Of a DNA stretch of 64,000 nt, positions 63,159-64,000 are shown piece after piece. Below the pieces are notes generated by a model. It was given only the letters and a program-made list of their open reading frames with translations. It did not search any database and had not been told where the DNA came from. Where the stretch lies: the NCBI RefSeq assembly GCF_036195045.1, contig NZ_CP108100.1, forward strand, positions 7,812,001 through 7,876,000. The letters are read 5' to 3'. This DNA is from Streptomyces sp. NBC_00236. GTDB lineage: Bacteria; Actinomycetota; Actinomycetes; Streptomycetales; Streptomycetaceae. How positions within the stretch are numbered: the first letter of the stretch is position 1; each line of letters begins with the position of its first letter. The translations under genes and the position numbers were made by a program.

Positions 63159-64000
63159 TCAGGCCGACTCGCGCACCACCAGCTGCGTCCGCAGGATCAC
63201 ATGGCGCCACGCGACCTGTGGCTGGTCCATCTCCTCCAGCAGCAGCCGCACCATGGTCCGGCCGATCTCCTCCATCGGCTGGCGGACGGTCGTCAGCCGC
63301 GGTTCGGTCTGCTCGGCCAGCTCGAAGTCGTCGAAGCCGATCACCGCCACATCCTGCGGGACCCGGCGTCCCGCCGTGTGCAGGGCGGTCACCGCCCCGG
63401 CGGCCATGCTGTCCGACGAGGCGAAGACGCCGTCCACCTCCGGGTGCCGTTCGATGAGCCCGGTCATCGCCCGCCGCCCGCTGACCTCGCTGAAGTCCCC
63501 CTGTACGACCAGGGACTGCACCTCGTCGATCCCGGCGTCGCGCAGCGCCTCCCGGTAGCCGCGCAGCCTGCACCGGGAGGCGTACATCTCGGGCGGGCCC
63601 GTGATCGCGGCGATGGACTTCCGCCCGCCGCGCGCCAGATGGGCGACCGCGGCCCGCGCGCCACCCACGTTGTCCGCGTCCACATAGGTCACCCGTTCCT
63701 CGTCCGAGCGCCTGCCGAGCAGCACCGTGGGCAGTCCGGCGTCGGCGAGCATGTCCGGCAACCGGTCCTCGGCCCGCACGGACATGAGCAGCGCCCCGTC
63801 GATCCGGCCACCGCGCACGTACTTCACGAGCCGCTGCCGCTCGGCGTCCGTGCGGACGAGCGTGAGCAGCAACTGCACGTCCGCCTCGGTCAGGGCGTCC
63901 CCGACCGCCCGTGCGACCTCTGAGAAGAACGGCTCCCCGAACAGCCGCCAGTCCGTCTTCGTCATCACCAGTGCGACGGCGTCCGCGCGCCGGCCGGCCA
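63159..64000 (-). CDS. LacI-family regulator, N-terminal part outside the window
   Basis: At least 280 residues are visible. The frame is open to the right edge (AGRRADAVALVMTKTDWRLFGEPFF), so the HTH and the true start lie beyond 64000. The effector domain is complete: GGRIDGALLMSV, GLPTVLLGR, VDADNVGGARAAVAHLARGGRKSIAAITGP, GVFASSDSMAAGAV, VIGFDDFELAEQTEPRLTTVRQP. The effector is a sugar by family. It reads toward the LPMO gene and two CebR-type boxes lie between. Whether it is CebR itself or another LacI protein cannot be told without its HTH. Confidence 0.9.
   Translation of the reverse strand, partial: AGRRADAVALVMTKTDWRLFGEPFFSEVARAVGDALTEADVQLLLTLVRTDAERQRLVKYVRGGRIDGALLMSVRAEDRLPDMLADAGLPTVLLGRRSDEERVTYVDADNVGGARAAVAHLARGGRKSIAAITGPPEMYASRCRLRGYREALRDAGIDEVQSLVVQGDFSEVSGRRAMTGLIERHPEVDGVFASSDSMAAGAVTALHTAGRRVPQDVAVIGFDDFELAEQTEPRLTTVRQPMEEIGRTMVRLLLEEMDQPQVAWRHVILRTQLVVRESA

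Overview
The window is typical Streptomyces chromosome. GC content is very high, third codon positions are almost all G or C, GTG and TTG starts are common, and spacers are short and GC-rich. Gene content and order from 4 to 30 kb also fit: an SCO0930-type lipoprotein, a PAS-GGDEF-EAL protein, a three-gene succinate dehydrogenase with divergent LysR, ornithine-lipid acyltransferases, egtABCD and a thioredoxin. As far as I remember, this matches the S. coelicolor SCO0885-SCO0930 neighbourhood. I saw no tRNA, rRNA, CRISPR array, transposase or phage module.

Region by region. 0-4 kb is a cell-surface block: a class F sortase, two convergent paralogous secreted proteins with identical-looking C-terminal tails, a polyproline surface protein and a DUF4239 membrane protein. 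4-8.3 kb holds an SCO0930-family lipoprotein, a PF04672 methyltransferase and, overlapping it by 4 bp, a c-di-GMP enzyme of the RmdA type. 8.3-12.8 kb holds LysR divergent from sdhC-sdhA-sdhB. 12.8-19.5 kb holds a GH18 chitinase and an orphan sugar-binding lipoprotein, each with a DasR-like operator inside its promoter, around a UvrA-like ATPase, a small HAD phosphatase and dodecin. 19.7-25.7 kb holds olsB-olsA (ornithine lipids), convergent with the egtABCD ergothioneine operon. 25.8-33.7 kb holds a PARG-like macro-domain enzyme, a PemK-like protein, a LacI regulator, a thioredoxin with a textbook SigR promoter, a flavin disulfide reductase, an SDR and a DUF2254 membrane protein. 33.7-41.2 kb holds a TrmB/LuxR-type regulator, a large subtilase, a decayed TetR gene and a GH15 enzyme. 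41.3-45.3 kb holds a cobalamin riboswitch with cbtB-cbtA and a phosphatase-fold protein lacking both catalytic histidines, then GNAT, TPR and pirin genes.

45.5-52.6 kb is a decay zone. Intact genes (lpd, TetR, SDR, zinc-type quinone oxidoreductase) alternate with remnants of an alpha/beta hydrolase, an old-yellow-enzyme reductase, an aldo/keto reductase with several lesions, an MFS transporter and a GH3 glucosidase. The last two meet at one deletion junction. 52.7-61.6 kb holds a GNAT, an APH-type kinase, a second PF04672 methyltransferase, a membrane-anchored hydrolase, an ArsR-like regulator, a secreted peptidoglycan-binding protein, a membrane-tethered HTH protein, an SDR and a LysR gene. 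61.7-64 kb holds a cellulose-active AA10-CBM2 LPMO behind a perfect CebR box and the C-terminal part of a LacI regulator that runs off the right edge.

Three themes tie genes together: polysaccharide foraging under DasR and CebR (chitinase, sugar-binding protein, LPMO); thiol and redox protection (ergothioneine, SigR-type thioredoxin, disulfide reductases); and envelope or membrane remodelling (sortase system, ornithine lipids, surface proteins). The most original leads are the class F sortase with its shared QGGxGGS tail motif, the catalytically dead phosphatase at the B12-controlled cobalt locus, and the decay zone with its stranded promoter and operator.
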